Below, one piece after another: positions 8,414 through 17,695 of a stretch of DNA of 64,000 bases. The translations under genes were made by a program, and so were the position numbers. Source of the stretch: JASBTN01 sp965228805 (GTDB lineage: Bacteria; Pseudomonadota; Alphaproteobacteria; Rhodobacterales; Rhodobacteraceae). The DNA lies in contig NZ_CBDDIE010000003.1 in assembly GCF_965228805.1 (NCBI RefSeq), positions 3,410,001 through 3,474,000 on the forward strand, given 5' to 3'. The first letter of the stretch is position 1; the number at the start of each line of letters is the position of its first letter. Below the pieces are notes generated by a model. The model was not told the DNA's origin. It saw only the letters and a program-made list of their open reading frames with translations, and made no database searches.

Positions 8414-9133
8414 TCAGCCGTCCAGATGCACGTTGAAGCGCCGGTTCATGCGGCCCTTTTTTTCGACCTTGCCCAAGCGGATGCGACCGATCTCGCCAGT
8501 GCGGGCCACATGGGTGCCGCCGCAGGGTTGCAGATCGACCTGTTCATCCGCGGTACCGATACGCACCAGTCGCACGCGGCCGGCGCCCATCGGGGGTTTC
8601 ACGGACATGGTCTTGACCAGGCCTGGATTGGCTTCCAGCTCGGCCTCGGTGATCCAGTCCTCGGTCACCTCCAGGTCGCGGGTGATGAGCGCATTCAGCG
8701 CATCTTCCAGCGCCTGTTTGTCCTCGGGCGGCTCTTCCATGACGAAGTCCAGTCGGCCCTTCTCCGTGCCGATCGACCCGCCGGTCACCGGCAGAGGCAC
8801 CACGACGGACAAGAGGTGCAGCGCCGTGTGCACGCGCATATGGCGGTTGCGGGTGTCCCAGTCCAGGACCTGCGTGACCTGGGTGCCCGCAGGCGGCAGG
8901 GTGGCACCCTCGGTGGGCACCAGAACGATCTCATCGCCCTCGCCCTTCACCGTGGTCGCCACCACCATTTCGCCCCCGTCCCAGCGCAGGGATCCCTGGT
9001 CACCGGGCTGCCCGCCGCCGGTCGGGTAGAACAGCGATCCGTCCAGCACCACGCCGCCCTGATCCGTGTGGGAGAGCACAACACCCTCGGCCTCGGTCAG
9101 GTAGGCATCATCGCGAAACAACGGGTCACTCAT
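8414..9133 (-). CDS. alaX: Alanyl-tRNA editing protein AlaX
   Basis: Free-standing homologue of the alanyl-tRNA synthetase editing domain (239 residues) that deacylates mischarged Ser- or Gly-tRNA-Ala in the cytoplasm. The four zinc ligands typical of the family are visible as H-x3-H (VHTALHLL, about residues 101-105) and C-x3-H (CGGTHVART). The GGGQPGDQG segment of the N-terminal barrel is also present. The start overlaps the stop of the upstream mechanosensitive-channel gene by 8 nt, so it is the last gene of the minus-strand cfa-trg-cysK-mscS run. Confidence 0.9.
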   Translation of the reverse strand: MSDPLFRDDAYLTEAEGVVLSHTDQGGVVLDGSLFYPTGGGQPGDQGSLRWDGGEMVVATTVKGEGDEIVLVPTEGATLPPAGTQVTQVLDWDTRNRHMRVHTALHLLSVVVPLPVTGGSIGTEKGRLDFVMEEPPEDKQALEDALNALITRDLEVTEDWITEAELEANPGLVKTMSVKPPMGAGRVRLVRIGTADEQVDLQPCGGTHVARTGEIGRIRLGKVEKKGRMNRRFNVHLDG

Positions 9134-11630
9134 CAGCTTCTCCTTCTGGGTCGGTGCTGCCGTGAATGTCAGAGGGGTCCAACGCAGCCAGGTTGGGAGA
9201 GGGCACGGTGGCGGGTTCCGAATAGGGCGGCTTGTCTGACGGCTCGGACACCTCTTCGGTACGCGCGCCGGTCAGAACTTCGGGATTGCGCAGCCAGATG
9301 TCGCGCTGGGCAAACGGGATCTCCAGTCCTTCTTCTGTAAAGCGGCGGGCGATTTCGTGGTTCATGTCGCTTTTCACCGACAGCACGTAGTTCACGTCGC
9401 GCAGGATCGCGCGGATCTCGAACTCCAGCGCATCGGCGCCGAAGCCCTGGAACACCACCGAGGGCGCCGGGTTCACGGTGACCATCGGATGCGCCTCGGC
9501 CACCTCCATCAGGATCTTCTCGACCAGCCGGGTATCGGTGCCATAGGCCACACCCACGGGCACGATCACCCGACCCACGGAATTGCCGCGCGTATAGTTC
9601 GTCACCACGCCGGAAATCAGGTCGCTGTTGGGCAGGATCACGTCCTGGCGGTCGAAGGTCTCGATCCGGGTGGAACGCACTGAAATGTCACGCACGTAGC
9701 CCATTTGCCCGCCGACCTCGATCCAGTCCCCTTCGGTAATCGGTCGTTCGATCAGCAGGATGATGCCCGAGACGAAGTTCGACACGATGTTCTGCAGACC
9801 GAAACCGATGCCCACGGACAGGGCCCCGGCGACAATTGCCAACGAGGACAGGTTGATCCCGGCGGCGGTGATCGCCACCAGGGCCGCCAGAAAGATCCCG
9901 ACATAGCCAAGCCCCGAGGTGATCGCATTCTGCCCGCCCTTGTCGAGCTTGGTGCGCGGCAGGATCGAGCTTTTCAGCATGCCCTGCACCACGCGCGTCA
10001 ACGCATATCCGATGACGAAGACGATCACGAAGGTCAGAAGGGCGCGCGGAGTCAGCACCGTCTCGCCCAGGCGGACCCCCTGCCCGATCGTGGTCCAGAG
10101 CTCGGTCAGGTCGGTCCAACGGGCGCCCCAGACAAGGCTCAGCACCGGAAGCGCGGCAAGGCCGGTCACGAAGCTTGCCAGTGTCGGCGTCAGCGCCTGG
10201 TTTGCCGCCTCCTCGTCGGACCCGGTCACCACGCCATAGAGGTTCGTGTAGAACTGGTTCAGCACCAGCAGCAGCCCCAGCACCCAGAGCGTCAGTGCGG
10301 TCGGGAACAGGATGGTCTGCGCCATCTGCACATAGCCAATGGCAGCCGCAACCGGTCCCAGATACCCGACAGCGACCACCAGCCTGCCCAGCATCTTCAT
10401 CGTGCCCGCCCGGAAACCCAGCGCCCCCTCGTCCGCCTCCCCTTCCAGTTCGGCGCTGTGGCGGATCAGGCGCCCCATGCGCACCAGCAACAGGCCCGCG
10501 CCCAAGAGGAGTGGGAAGCTCAACACCGCCATGGTGTCGGCGGAATAATCCTCATAGGCGGCCAGCTCGCCCAGCCCGCGCGACAACCCGTAAAGCACCC
10601 CCAGCACGGCCGCATCGAACCGGCCTTCGGCGCGTTCGGCGCCGCTGGACAGGTTCAGCACCGCCCAAGGAGCGTTAGGCGACCCAAAAACGCGGGTGCC
10701 CAGCCAAAGGGCCGCAAAGAACAACAGCAGGGTGTTCGCCAGCATATCCGCCAGATACTGCCCGCGCAGGCCGATCACCCCGGAGGCCTCCAGCGCCGCC
10801 AGCAGCGCGACCAACCCCAGGAACGGCGCCACCACCTGCCCCAGCGAGGTCAGGAATATCAAGACGCCCTGTGTGGCCCCTTTTGAGCGTCGGAGCACCC
10901 GTTGCCCCGCACGCATGACCCAGGCCCGGCCGCGCATAACCAGAAGCGCGCCAATCACGCCAAGTCCGATCACCACCGGCAGGATGCGTTTGAGCTCGGC
11001 GCGCTGGGTTTCGGACCCCCAGGCATTTCGCACCTCGCTGCCTGCAGCACGCACCGTATCGACCACATCCTCGATCGCCCCGGGCCAGAGCGCCGGGTTC
11101 ACCGGGGTTGGTCCCAGTTCGAACAGCAGGTCGGTCTGGCGGCTGCGCAACAGGCTATCGATCTCGCCCACCAGGGCATCGGCACGGCCGTGGGCCTCTT
11201 CGGCCTTCTGCACCGGCACACGCGCCTGGTTCAGCATCGCGGTCAGCTCATCGCGGCGCTGGGTCAGGATGGCGGGTTCCGTCTGCCCTTCGGCCGGCGG
11301 CGGGCCCAGCGTGGAAATCTGTGTCTTGAGCGTATTGATCCTGACCGCATTGGCCGCCTGCGCCTCGGAAAAGGCCTGACGCCAGGCAGTAAGGTCGCTG
11401 CGCAGTTCCTGCATGACCACATCCGAGGCCCGGCCGACCTGCAACGCATCCTCGACCCGCCCGGCCAGCTTGTCCCAGGTCTCATAATCCGGGGTGCCGT
11501 CGTTCAGGGCAACGACAACCGGGTCCGGGTCGCTGGGAATGACCGCCGGGGCGACCGTGTCCTGTGCGGCGGCCGCCAAGGGCAGCCAGAGGCACAGGGT
11601 GAGAAGCAGAAAGCGCAGAATGCGGGGCAT
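9126..11630 (-). CDS. MscS-family mechanosensitive channel with N-terminal DUF3772 domain
   Basis: Large inner-membrane channel (834 residues) that opens under hypo-osmotic stress. A signal peptide (LLLTLCLWLPLAAAAQD) is followed by a periplasmic coiled-coil-like DUF3772 domain (~residues 30-190), then about ten hydrophobic segments. The MscS pore helix and beta domain occupy roughly residues 560-770, with the markers GIGFGLQNIVSNFVSGIILL and ERPITEGDWIEVGG. The tail after about 780 is acidic and proline-rich. The ATG at 11630 overlaps the cysK stop codon by one base, so translation is coupled. Confidence 0.9.
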   Translation of the reverse strand: MPRILRFLLLTLCLWLPLAAAAQDTVAPAVIPSDPDPVVVALNDGTPDYETWDKLAGRVEDALQVGRASDVVMQELRSDLTAWRQAFSEAQAANAVRINTLKTQISTLGPPPAEGQTEPAILTQRRDELTAMLNQARVPVQKAEEAHGRADALVGEIDSLLRSRQTDLLFELGPTPVNPALWPGAIEDVVDTVRAAGSEVRNAWGSETQRAELKRILPVVIGLGVIGALLVMRGRAWVMRAGQRVLRRSKGATQGVLIFLTSLGQVVAPFLGLVALLAALEASGVIGLRGQYLADMLANTLLLFFAALWLGTRVFGSPNAPWAVLNLSSGAERAEGRFDAAVLGVLYGLSRGLGELAAYEDYSADTMAVLSFPLLLGAGLLLVRMGRLIRHSAELEGEADEGALGFRAGTMKMLGRLVVAVGYLGPVAAAIGYVQMAQTILFPTALTLWVLGLLLVLNQFYTNLYGVVTGSDEEAANQALTPTLASFVTGLAALPVLSLVWGARWTDLTELWTTIGQGVRLGETVLTPRALLTFVIVFVIGYALTRVVQGMLKSSILPRTKLDKGGQNAITSGLGYVGIFLAALVAITAAGINLSSLAIVAGALSVGIGFGLQNIVSNFVSGIILLIERPITEGDWIEVGGQMGYVRDISVRSTRIETFDRQDVILPNSDLISGVVTNYTRGNSVGRVIVPVGVAYGTDTRLVEKILMEVAEAHPMVTVNPAPSVVFQGFGADALEFEIRAILRDVNYVLSVKSDMNHEIARRFTEEGLEIPFAQRDIWLRNPEVLTGARTEEVSEPSDKPPYSEPATVPSPNLAALDPSDIHGSTDPEGEADE

Positions 11631-12661
11631 CAATCCTCGTAGACTTCCGGCAACAGTGCCGGGGCCTTGTCGAGCCAGGCCGGAACCGGAAGATTTTTCT
11701 CTTTTAGGAATGTCGGGTTGAACAATTTCGACTGATAACGCGAACCATAATCGCAGAGCATGGTGACAATGGTGTGACCCGGCCCCATCTCGCGCGCCAT
11801 GCGCATGGCACCGGCGATGTTGATGGCGGACGAGCCCCCCAGGCACAGGCCTTCGTGTTCCAGAAGGTCAAAGACGATCGGCAAAGCCTCTTCATCGGTG
11901 ACCTGATAAAGCATGTCCGGCTTGAACCCGTCGAGGTTCCTGGTGATGCGGCCCTGACCGATCCCTTCGGTGATTGAAGTGCCCTCTGCATTGGCTTCGC
12001 CGTCACGGTAGAGGGTGAACAGGCCCGAGCCCATCGGATCGGTCAGCGCGACCTTCACGCCCTTGGGCTGCAGGGCCTCGGCCACACCGGCCAGGGTGCC
12101 GCCCGAGCCCACCGCGCAGGTAAAGCCATCCACACGCCCGCCGGTCTGTTCCCAGATCTCCGGCCCGGTGGTTTCCACATGGGCCTGCCGGTTGGCGATA
12201 TTGTCGAACTGGTTCGCCCAAACGGCACCGTTCGGCTCGGTTTCCGCCAACTTTTTCGCCAGACGTTCGGAGTAACGCACGTAGTTGTTGGGGTTCTTGT
12301 AGGGCGCGGCGGGAACCTGGACCAGCTCAGCGCCCGCGAGGCGGATCATGTCCTTCTTTTCCTCGGACTGGGTTTCCGGGATCACGATCACCGTCTTGAA
12401 GCCCATCGAGGCGCCGACCAGCGCCAGGCCAATGCCGGTGTTGCCTGCGGTGCCCTCAACAATGGTGCCGCCCGGGTGCAGCTCACCACGGGCCAATGCG
12501 TCGCGAATGATATAGAGCGCCGCTCGGTCCTTCACGGACTGGCCCGGGTTCATGAATTCGGCCTTGCCGTAGATCGCGCAGCCGGTCGCTTCCGAGGCGG
12601 CATTCAGCCGGATCAGCGGCGTATTGCCCACCGAGGCCGCAAGGTCCTGTTTCACGTCCAT
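11630..12661 (-). CDS. cysK: Cysteine synthase (O-acetylserine sulfhydrylase)
   Basis: PLP enzyme making cysteine from O-acetylserine and sulfide; 343 residues. The PLP lysine lies in NPGQSVKDRAA (about residue 44), the substrate loop is EGTAGNTGIGLA, and the phosphate-binding glycine loop is GSGGTLAG. The C-terminus is longer than in E. coli CysK, as in many alphaproteobacterial versions. It lies directly downstream of trgB and trgA; in Rhodobacter sphaeroides the trgAB-cysK locus is linked to high-level tellurite resistance, which gives independent support for the assignments. Confidence 0.92.
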   Translation of the reverse strand: MDVKQDLAASVGNTPLIRLNAASEATGCAIYGKAEFMNPGQSVKDRAALYIIRDALARGELHPGGTIVEGTAGNTGIGLALVGASMGFKTVIVIPETQSEEKKDMIRLAGAELVQVPAAPYKNPNNYVRYSERLAKKLAETEPNGAVWANQFDNIANRQAHVETTGPEIWEQTGGRVDGFTCAVGSGGTLAGVAEALQPKGVKVALTDPMGSGLFTLYRDGEANAEGTSITEGIGQGRITRNLDGFKPDMLYQVTDEEALPIVFDLLEHEGLCLGGSSAINIAGAMRMAREMGPGHTIVTMLCDYGSRYQSKLFNPTFLKEKNLPVPAWLDKAPALLPEVYED

Positions 12662-12724
12662 CTTTTCACCCTTCCGCGCGTGTTCATTCCTTCCCCACAG
12701 GGATAAGGCCGCGCCATCGGGGTT

Positions 12725-13846
12725 TCAAGCACCGCCGCGCAGCCGATCACGGTTTTGCGCAAGCCAGAGCGCAGAAAGGACCAAGGGTCCGCATCCGGCC
12801 TCGCCCGTGGGTACAAGTTCCATCAGCTGGTCAAAGGAGATGACATGGGACCGGATATCCTCGGCCTCGTGGTCCACCCCGCCCAAACCGGCCGCGGTGT
12901 CGGGCAGATCCGCAATGGCGATATAGGACATCAGGAACTCGCTGACGGCACCGGGGCTGGGGTAATAGTCAGCGACGTGGTGCAACGTGCCGATCTCCAG
13001 CCCGGCTTCCTCCTGCGCCTCGCGGATCGCGGTTGCCTCTGCCGTTTCACCCGGGTCGATGCGGCCCGCAATGGGCTCCAACACCCAAGGGTTCGCGTCG
13101 CCGCGCAGATGCGGGCCGAAACGGAACTGTTCGATCACCATCACCACATCGCGCACGGGGTCATAGGGCAGCACGGTCACCGCGTCACCGCCGACGAAGC
13201 CCGCGCGGTTCACCACCTCGCTCATCGAGCCATCAAAGCGACGGAAGGACAGGTCATGTTCTTCCAGCGTAAAGAAGTTGGAATAGGGGCGGCTGGCGCG
13301 TTTCGTGTCGATGTCCCCTGCCCCGAAACGGCCGCGCACGGTGCTGGGCACCGAGGTCGCCGCGCGCACGCGACTGTCGGCGCGCATGCGGATCATGGTG
13401 AAACGTTTCTGCACCTCGGTGGCGGGCACCTCGGGGTAATAGGACATGACCTCACGCGCCGCGTGCACGGTCATTTCGCCCCAAATCTTGGCCCAGTCTT
13501 CCAGCAGCCAGGGATCGCCCGGCGTCCAATGACCTTCCTCGGGGAACCAAGCCTGGGCCCTGGCCGGGCCTGCATCGGTGGACAGCTCCACATCGCGCAG
13601 CTCATAGGCAAAGCCGCCCTCGTAATAATCCAGCCGCGCGATGTCCTCATCGCTCAGTCCGGTGACCAGAACACCATGCGCCGTGGCTCCAGGCATGGCA
13701 TGCATCATCGGAAAGCACTGCCCGTCGGCCCAGGACACCTTGTGACCGGCCAGCGACGCGGGCTGCATCTGCGCCCGGCTTTCCCCGCCCAGGACAAGTT
13801 TCAACAGCGGCGCATGCCGCAGAGTTCCGTAAAAGAACAGATCCAT
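12725..13846 (-). CDS. trgB: TrgB-type fusion: gamma-glutamylcyclotransferase-like domain + NUDIX (ADP-ribose pyrophosphatase-like) domain
   Basis: A 373-residue two-domain protein. Residues ~1-140 form an AIG2/GGCT fold starting with the hallmark FYGTLRH loop and containing the DYYEGG-x2-YE segment. Residues ~175-365 are a NUDIX hydrolase with the box G-R-I-D-P-G-E-x7-REAQEEAGLEI, arranged as in ADP-ribose/YffH-type pyrophosphatases (about residues 268-290). It matches the tellurite-resistance protein TrgB in position, between trgA and cysK. The molecular link between nucleotide hydrolysis and tellurite is not established; detoxifying a metabolite is inference. Confidence 0.85.
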   Translation of the reverse strand: MDLFFYGTLRHAPLLKLVLGGESRAQMQPASLAGHKVSWADGQCFPMMHAMPGATAHGVLVTGLSDEDIARLDYYEGGFAYELRDVELSTDAGPARAQAWFPEEGHWTPGDPWLLEDWAKIWGEMTVHAAREVMSYYPEVPATEVQKRFTMIRMRADSRVRAATSVPSTVRGRFGAGDIDTKRASRPYSNFFTLEEHDLSFRRFDGSMSEVVNRAGFVGGDAVTVLPYDPVRDVVMVIEQFRFGPHLRGDANPWVLEPIAGRIDPGETAEATAIREAQEEAGLEIGTLHHVADYYPSPGAVSEFLMSYIAIADLPDTAAGLGGVDHEAEDIRSHVISFDQLMELVPTGEAGCGPLVLSALWLAQNRDRLRGGA

Positions 13847-13868
13847 CAGGGCCTCTCAATATCCAGAG

Positions 13869-14309
13869 TCAGTTCCAGCGCCGCGCGGCAAGTCCGGTAA
13901 CTACGCCAGTGATCAGCCCGCCTGCAAGCAGTGTGCCGATCACTTCAGGCGTCGCCGCCGTCCACAGGTAGTCGACACCGATCTGGAACATGTCCTGCAA
14001 CGCCTCAACCGGCCCGTCATAGCGTAGGCGCATCGACAGGCGGATCATTTCATAGCCGGAGAAGCTCAAAAGCACCCAGAAGCCCAACAGAAAGATGCTG
14101 CCCATGCCGATGCCCACCGAACTGCCGGTGCCATCGCCCAGCCGCTTGCCGGTGAACCGCCAGCCAACGATGAACCCCCAGGCGGCCGAGATCGGTGAAA
14201 ACAACCCCACCTGTGTGCCTTCGGGCAAAAGCGGTTTGATCAGGTCGGCCACGACCCAGCCAAGGACTGCCAGGCAGATGGCCCCCACGAGTTTCGCCGC
14301 TGTCGGCAT
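13869..14309 (-). CDS. trgA: TrgA-family membrane protein (tellurite-resistance locus)
   Basis: Small integral membrane protein (146 residues) with four hydrophobic segments (about residues 5-24, 38-50, 66-90 and 122-141) and the family-typical MPTAAKLV start. ATG 14309 is chosen because GAGGGAG lies just upstream and the preceding codons add nothing conserved. It is followed 22 bp later by trgB. In R. sphaeroides trgA belongs to a locus contributing to tellurite resistance; its biochemical activity is unknown to me. Confidence 0.85.
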   Translation of the reverse strand: MPTAAKLVGAICLAVLGWVVADLIKPLLPEGTQVGLFSPISAAWGFIVGWRFTGKRLGDGTGSSVGIGMGSIFLLGFWVLLSFSGYEMIRLSMRLRYDGPVEALQDMFQIGVDYLWTAATPEVIGTLLAGGLITGVVTGLAARRWN

Positions 14310-14354
14310 GTCACTGCTCCCTCTCATCGGCCCGGCGCCGATCCGCGTGACGTC

Positions 14355-15563
14355 TCAGGCCGGGTTCTCCATGGTTACCTGTACCACGTCACAGTTTCCG
14401 CTGTGAAAGGCCGCGGCGCAAGAGGTCAGATAGAAATTCCACATACGCCGGAACCGGTCATCGAACCCCATGGCCTGCACCCGGTCCCAGCGGGTGTTGA
14501 ACGTATCATGCCAGCGCCTGAGCGTGATCGAGTAGCTTTCACCGAAAGCGATCTGGTTGCGCAGGGCAAGCCCCGCGCGGTCGATCTCGTGCCTCAGCGC
14601 GGTCTTTGACGGCAGCATGCCACCCGGGAAGATGTATTTCTGAATGAAATCAACACCCTTTCGGTAGCTTTCAAAGCGATGCTCAGCCAGGGTAATGATC
14701 TGCAGCGTGGCAAGTTTTCCGGGCCGCAGAACCCGGCGCACCGTGTCGAAATAGACCGGCCAGTATTTCTCGCCCACTGCCTCGAACATCTCGATCGAGG
14801 CGACGCCGTCATAATGCCCTTTCTCGTCTCGGTAATCCTGCATGCGGATCTCGACCCGGTCGGACAGGCCCGCGCGGGCGATGCGGTCGACCGCATAGTC
14901 ATGCTGCTCCTGGCTGATCGTCAGCGCAGTCACGCGCAGCCCGCGTTTGCCCGCGGCATATTCGGCAAAGCCACCCCAGCCGCAGCCGATCTCCAGCACG
15001 TGATCGCCGGGTTTGACCCCCATCTGATCCACCATGGATGCGTATTTCTGTTCCTGCGCCTTTTCCGTGCTTTCCTGCCCGGTGCGGAAACGGGCCGAGC
15101 TGTAGGTCATGCTTTCATCCAGCCAGAGCGCATAGAAATCATTGCCCAGGTCGTAATGGGCCGAGATGTTCTTTTTCGCCTGTTTCTTGGTGTTGCGCTG
15201 CAGCCAGAAGCGCAGCCGTTCATAGGCGCGCACCAGTGCCATGCCGGGAAAGCCATTGTAGAGCTCTTCATTGTCGTCCTGGATCAGGTCCAGAAAGGCC
15301 TGCAGGTCAGGCGTGGTCCAGCCACCTTCGATATAGCTGTCGCAAAAGCCCAGTTCGCCCTCGCGCACAAGGCGCGCGAAGACATCGTCGTCATGGGCGT
15401 GGAGTTCCGCCACGAAGCCCGGGTTCTGCCCATGGGCGCGAAAGCGCCGCCCGTCGGGCAGTACGAAATCAAGTCGTCCGTTCTTAAGGCGACCGGCCAG
15501 GTCGAACACCTGCGCAAAATAGCGCGGCAGATCCTCCTGGCCTTCGGTCTTGGTCAGGATCAT
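14355..15563 (-). CDS. cfa: Cyclopropane-fatty-acyl-phospholipid synthase family methyltransferase
   Basis: SAM-dependent enzyme (402 residues) that methylenates unsaturated acyl chains of membrane lipids. It shows the SAM motif VLEIGCGWGGFAEYAA (about residues 188-203), the upstream family segment ISAHYDLGNDFYALWLDESMTYSSA, and the C-terminal QKYIFPGGMLPS. First gene of the minus-strand run; trgA starts 45 bp downstream. A SAM-dependent lipid-modifying homologue with other acyl specificity cannot be excluded. Confidence 0.9.
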   Translation of the reverse strand: MILTKTEGQEDLPRYFAQVFDLAGRLKNGRLDFVLPDGRRFRAHGQNPGFVAELHAHDDDVFARLVREGELGFCDSYIEGGWTTPDLQAFLDLIQDDNEELYNGFPGMALVRAYERLRFWLQRNTKKQAKKNISAHYDLGNDFYALWLDESMTYSSARFRTGQESTEKAQEQKYASMVDQMGVKPGDHVLEIGCGWGGFAEYAAGKRGLRVTALTISQEQHDYAVDRIARAGLSDRVEIRMQDYRDEKGHYDGVASIEMFEAVGEKYWPVYFDTVRRVLRPGKLATLQIITLAEHRFESYRKGVDFIQKYIFPGGMLPSKTALRHEIDRAGLALRNQIAFGESYSITLRRWHDTFNTRWDRVQAMGFDDRFRRMWNFYLTSCAAAFHSGNCDVVQVTMENPA

Positions 15564-15669
15564 GCCATTTCCCCCCTTTATGGGGAAATGCTAAGCGAAA
15601 ACGGGCGTTTCAGGCAAGTTTTGGACATAAAGCCCTGAAGTGATACCCTCAGAGTTGTAGGAGATTGCT

Positions 15670-16296
15670 ATGAACCACCGAGTTTGGATACTTGTGATTG
15701 TCCTCGGCACTTTCGTTTATGCGTATCTAAAAAGCCTTGTAGACATTCCTGAAGAGGTACAACCGTCATTCCGTGCTGGCACAGTCGTTGCTCAAGGAGG
15801 CCTCTGGCTTTTAATTTCCGGCGTGTTTGCGGGTATCTACCAGGCTCTCAAGAACAACCCCAAAGCTGCTCTGGTGATATGGGGAATGGGAACCTTGCTT
15901 CTCGCGCTACTGTTCACTTTCGCGGACTTGGCGGGAAACACGCTTTCCACAACTCGAAGCACTCAACCCTTTGTTCTCTCAGCAGAATACAACCCTCAGA
16001 GATGCAAGCCCTCTCACCCGGTTCTGATAACCTTAACCAATCACTCGGGGAAAACCATCGAGAGTTGGTCGTTCCGCCTCGTTGCGACACATCCAGGTTA
16101 CAGTGATCCCCTTGCAACCGGAAAAATTCGGTCAGGAAAGATTGTGAACAGTGGAGACACTTGGGAAAGCTGTTGGGCGATCCCGGAAGAGCGTTTCGTG
16201 TTCGGCGGCATTCCAATCGCTGACGTCGTGGTCAACGCGCCAGAGACACTTTTTTGGAAAGTCGAAGGTTTCTCCCCAACCTTCGAACGCCACTGA
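15670..16296 (+). CDS. Uncharacterised membrane-anchored protein, unusually low GC
   Basis: A 208-residue protein with three hydrophobic segments (about 5-20, 42-60 and 70-90) and a ~110-residue C-terminal soluble domain with a beta-sandwich-like look (YNPQRCKPSHPVLITLTNHS) and two cysteines. I do not recognise the family. GC is clearly lower, by eye near 50%, and codon use differs from both flanks, suggesting recent acquisition. It lies alone between the minus-strand cfa and phrB genes. A purine-rich GTAGGAGA ribosome site precedes the ATG. Confidence 0.65.
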   Translation: MNHRVWILVIVLGTFVYAYLKSLVDIPEEVQPSFRAGTVVAQGGLWLLISGVFAGIYQALKNNPKAALVIWGMGTLLLALLFTFADLAGNTLSTTRSTQPFVLSAEYNPQRCKPSHPVLITLTNHSGKTIESWSFRLVATHPGYSDPLATGKIRSGKIVNSGDTWESCWAIPEERFVFGGIPIADVVVNAPETLFWKVEGFSPTFERH

Positions 16297-16324
16297 CCAA
16301 ATTCGTAAACCACAACCCCATTTC

Positions 16325-17695
16325 CTAGTAAACTTGCCGCCCGTTTCGCATGTCGTGATAGGCGGAAAGCGCGCGCTCGCGGCCCTGTTTGAGGGTGATC
16401 ACGGGTGTCGGGGCAGGCATGTCCGGGGTAAGGCCCCAGCGCCGGGGCACCGCGTCGAAGAAGCCGCTGTCGGGTGCCAGCCAGCGGGCACGATAGGCGC
16501 CGGTGGGGTCGAACTTCTGCGCCTGTGTCTCCGGGTTGAAGATGCGAAAGAAGGGCGCGGCGTCAGGGCCGCAGCCCGCCACCCATTGCCAGCCCATGGC
16601 GTTGTTGGCCGGGTCCCAATCGACCAGGTGCTCGGCAAAGAACTCGGCGCCTATGCGCCAATGGGTCATCAGGTGTTTGGTCAGATACGACGCCACCAAC
16701 ATGCGCGCGCGGTTGTGCATGGTGCCGGTCAAATGCAGCTCGCGCATGGCGGCATCGACGATCTCCACCCCGGTGCGCCCCTGCATCCAGGCCTGCACCT
16801 CGGGGCGGGTGGCGTCCTGGTTCCAAGGGAAATGCTCCCAGCCCTCGCGCCAGTTGTCGCTCAGCATATGCGGGCTGTGCCAGGTCAGGTGCCAGGCGAA
16901 GTCGCGCCAGGCCAATTGGCGCTGAAACGCCTCCGCCCCGGATTGGCCGGAGGCCGCCCACCAGACCTGGCGCGGGCTGACCTCCCCGCAGGCCAGGGCG
17001 GCAGAGAGGCCGGAGCATGCCGCCTGCCCCAGCTGGTCGCGGGCGTCGCCGTAATCCGCCAGATGCTGCCCGGCGAATGTGTCGAGCTGGGCCAGAGCGG
17101 CCTCTTCTCCGGCTCGAATGTGCGCGGAAATGACCGCCCTGCCCCGGTTCATTGGCGCAGAGAGGTGCCAGTCGGCCAATGCCTCGGAGGCGGGCCACTG
17201 GGACGGCGCCGGGGGCGACACGGCGGGACGCGGCGGGGCAATGCCGCGCGCTGAAAGGGCACGCCAGAAGGGGGTAAAGACCTTGAAGTCACCGCCTGTC
17301 TTGGTTTTGACCTCCCAGGGTTCGGCCAGCAGGGCGCCGGGATAGCTTTCCGCCGGATGGGCGGCCTTCACCGCCGCACCGCTCTCTTTGCCCTGAGGGT
17401 CATAGCGCCGGGTCCAGACCACCAGATCCGCGCCGGTCTCGGCCATCAACCCACGCAGCACCTCGACCGGCTCGCCAGAGCGCAGGATCAACCGGCTGCC
17501 AAGCCCTTCGAGCCGCTTGGACAGTGCCCCCAGCGCCGCCTCCAACCGCAGCGCAGGCGCGGCGGGCAAGCCCCGCACCTCGTCGTCACGAATGAAGACC
17601 GGAATCACCGGTCCCCGCGCCGCCGCATGGGTCAGCGCGGGGTGATCGCCGAGCCTGAGGTCGCGGCGCAGCCAGAGGAGCGTCGGCCCGCTCAC
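16325..17695 (-). CDS. phrB: Deoxyribodipyrimidine photo-lyase
   Basis: Light-driven repair of cyclobutane pyrimidine dimers; 456 residues. The N-terminal antenna domain starts with LLWLRRDLRLGDHPAL. The C-terminal FAD domain has FAWHLTWH, TGVEIVDAAMRELHLTGTMHNRARM (shown here only as the segments TGVEIVDAAMREL and MHNRARM) and the electron-transfer tryptophan segments WRIGAEFFAEHLVDWDPA and NNAMGWQWVAG. This is the class I bacterial pattern. The GTG start overlaps the stop of the upstream PLP enzyme gene (GTGA), so the two are co-translated. Confidence 0.93.
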   Translation of the reverse strand: MSGPTLLWLRRDLRLGDHPALTHAAARGPVIPVFIRDDEVRGLPAAPALRLEAALGALSKRLEGLGSRLILRSGEPVEVLRGLMAETGADLVVWTRRYDPQGKESGAAVKAAHPAESYPGALLAEPWEVKTKTGGDFKVFTPFWRALSARGIAPPRPAVSPPAPSQWPASEALADWHLSAPMNRGRAVISAHIRAGEEAALAQLDTFAGQHLADYGDARDQLGQAACSGLSAALACGEVSPRQVWWAASGQSGAEAFQRQLAWRDFAWHLTWHSPHMLSDNWREGWEHFPWNQDATRPEVQAWMQGRTGVEIVDAAMRELHLTGTMHNRARMLVASYLTKHLMTHWRIGAEFFAEHLVDWDPANNAMGWQWVAGCGPDAAPFFRIFNPETQAQKFDPTGAYRARWLAPDSGFFDAVPRRWGLTPDMPAPTPVITLKQGRERALSAYHDMRNGRQVY

